Of a DNA stretch of 64,000 nt, positions 63,094 to 64,000 are shown piece by piece. The first letter of the stretch is position 1; each line of letters begins with the position of its first letter. The stretch comes from Hydrocarboniphaga daqingensis. GTDB lineage: Bacteria > Pseudomonadota > Gammaproteobacteria > Nevskiales > Nevskiaceae. A program made the translations under genes and the position numbers. The DNA is taken from the NCBI RefSeq assembly GCF_900129825.1, contig NZ_FQWZ01000005.1:186001-250000 (forward strand), in the 5' to 3' direction. The notes under the pieces are model-generated. The model searched no databases. It was given only the letters and a program-made list of their open reading frames with translations, and had not been told where the DNA came from.

Positions 63094-64000
63094 GTCGGCG
63101 TCGTTGCGCAGATAGTGTTCCAGCTGAACGGCGGTCATCGGCCTCGAGAAGTAATAGCCCTGGGCCTGCTCGCAGCCCAGTTCTCTGAGCCGGTCGAGCT
63201 GACTGCGGTCCTCAACGCCTTCGGCAACCACCCGCAGACCCAGGCTTTGTGCCAACGACAGGACGCCGCGGACGATCGCCTGGTCCACCGGTTGGGCGTC
63301 GATGTGCTGCACGAACAGCCGATCGATCTTGATGCTGTCGATCGGGAAGGTACGCAGGTAGGTCAGCGAGGCGTGGCCAGTGCCAAAGTCGTCGATCGAC
63401 ACCCGCACACCGCGCTGGCGCAGCTGCGCCATCACGTCCGCGGCGCGTTCGATGTCGCGGATCACTGCGGTCTCGGTGATCTCCACTTCCAGTGACGATG
63501 GCGGCACCCCGTGCCGCTCGAGCGCGGCATCGATGCGCGCCGGCAGGTTGCCCTTCAGGTCCGATGCCGAGATGTTCACGGCCATCAGCAACGGCTGGTT
63601 CTGCTGACGCAACACGGCCAGCTCGCGCAGCGCTTCGTCGAGGACCCAGTCGGTCAGCAGCCCGATCTGACCGCTGCGCTCGATCAATGGAATGAACAAG
63701 CCTGGCGCGATCAGGCCAAAGTCGGCGCAGCGCCAGCGCACCAGCGCTTCGACACCGAGCACCTGGCGGTCTGCCAACCGCACCTTGGGCTCGTACTGCA
63801 GGAACAGTTCGCCACGCTCGATCGCCTGTACCAAGGAGGCCTCGATGTGCCGCTCCAGACGCAGCCGGTCTGACGCACTGGGCGTCAGCACCAGCAACTC
63901 GCTGATGCGATCACGGACAGCCTGGTGCAGCGCCATCATCGCCTCGTCGACGAACACGGAGATCGAAACACCGGTTCCGGGCACCAGTGGAGCCAGTACG
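63082..64000 (-). CDS. EAL-domain c-di-GMP phosphodiesterase, 5' end outside window
   Basis: The frame is open to the right edge, so the N-terminal part (probably a GGDEF or sensor domain) is missing. The EAL domain is complete and has all key residues: GVEALVRW, NISASDL, EVEITET, SIDDFGTGHASL, SIKIDRLFV and AEGVED. I predict an active phosphodiesterase that hydrolyses c-di-GMP. It contrasts with the eroded EAL domain at 26211-27992. Confidence 0.9.
   Translation of the reverse strand, partial: VLAPLVPGTGVSISVFVDEAMMALHQAVRDRISELLVLTPSASDRLRLERHIEASLVQAIERGELFLQYEPKVRLADRQVLGVEALVRWRCADFGLIAPGLFIPLIERSGQIGLLTDWVLDEALRELAVLRQQNQPLLMAVNISASDLKGNLPARIDAALERHGVPPSSLEVEITETAVIRDIERAADVMAQLRQRGVRVSIDDFGTGHASLTYLRTFPIDSIKIDRLFVQHIDAQPVDQAIVRGVLSLAQSLGLRVVAEGVEDRSQLDRLRELGCEQAQGYYFSRPMTAVQLEHYLRNDADGAD

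Overview
This is a GC-rich bacterial chromosome segment of housekeeping genes. I see no phage, IS element, CRISPR array, plasmid gene or rRNA. Gene content and order are those of a gammaproteobacterium of the Pseudomonas/Xanthomonadales/Nevskiales kind: carA-(LeuE-like)-carB-greA-rlmE-ftsH-folP-glmM-tpiA-secG-tRNA-Leu-tRNA-fMet-rimP-nusA-infB-rbfA-truB-rpsO-pnp in one minus-strand run, trpS-scpA-scpB-rluB, smc-zipA-ligA, and mtaD-ubiG-gph/mupP-yciK. A PhaR regulator hints at polyhydroxyalkanoate metabolism. Genus cannot be fixed from the sequence alone; a Nevskiales-like lineage is my guess.

Layout. 1-3.2 kb: a truncated LTA-synthase-type sulfatase, aroC and prmB (minus). 3.3-7.4 kb: a plus-strand run of SCO1 and PCu(A)C copper chaperones, psd, a GNAT acetyltransferase and a BepA-like protease. 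7.4-13 kb: mtnA divergent from mtaD-ubiG-gph/mupP-yciK, then a TonB-like gene. 13.1-18.8 kb (minus): YciO, a site-2-protease-like protein, trpS, scpA, scpB, rluB. 18.9-20 kb: yciB-yciI-bolA. 20-24.9 kb: ppsR divergent from ppsA, a crotonase, darP. 25-28.5 kb (minus): a three-gene signalling operon. 28.6-37.6 kb: a DMT exporter, smc-zipA-ligA, queF, a HAD hydrolase. 37.7-40 kb: gluQ, phaR, then a 750-base non-coding stretch with two tandem small-RNA-like units. 40-61 kb: the long minus-strand translation/cell-envelope/pyrimidine run. 61-64 kb: a PAS histidine kinase and a truncated EAL phosphodiesterase.

Two places stand out. (1) The operon at 25006-28469 encodes a CheY-like regulator, a REC-GGDEF-EAL protein with an intact GGDEF but an eroded EAL, and a histidine kinase whose membrane domain carries all the residues I know as the copper/ethylene-binding set of plant ETR1 (Asp31, Tyr38, Ile41, Pro42, Ile69, Cys72, His76). 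It looks like a bacterial ethylene-receptor-type sensor wired to c-di-GMP output. (2) Between phaR and pnp, two RNA units of about 122 nt each have their own sigma70-type promoter, a CUCCUCC (anti-Shine-Dalgarno) segment, a conserved hairpin and a strong intrinsic terminator; they look like duplicated sibling sRNAs.

Smaller oddities: a site-2 protease homologue with Arg in place of the first zinc His, an RluB with a roughly 275-residue repetitive tail containing a 138-bp tandem duplication, and a transporter gene embedded in the car operon.
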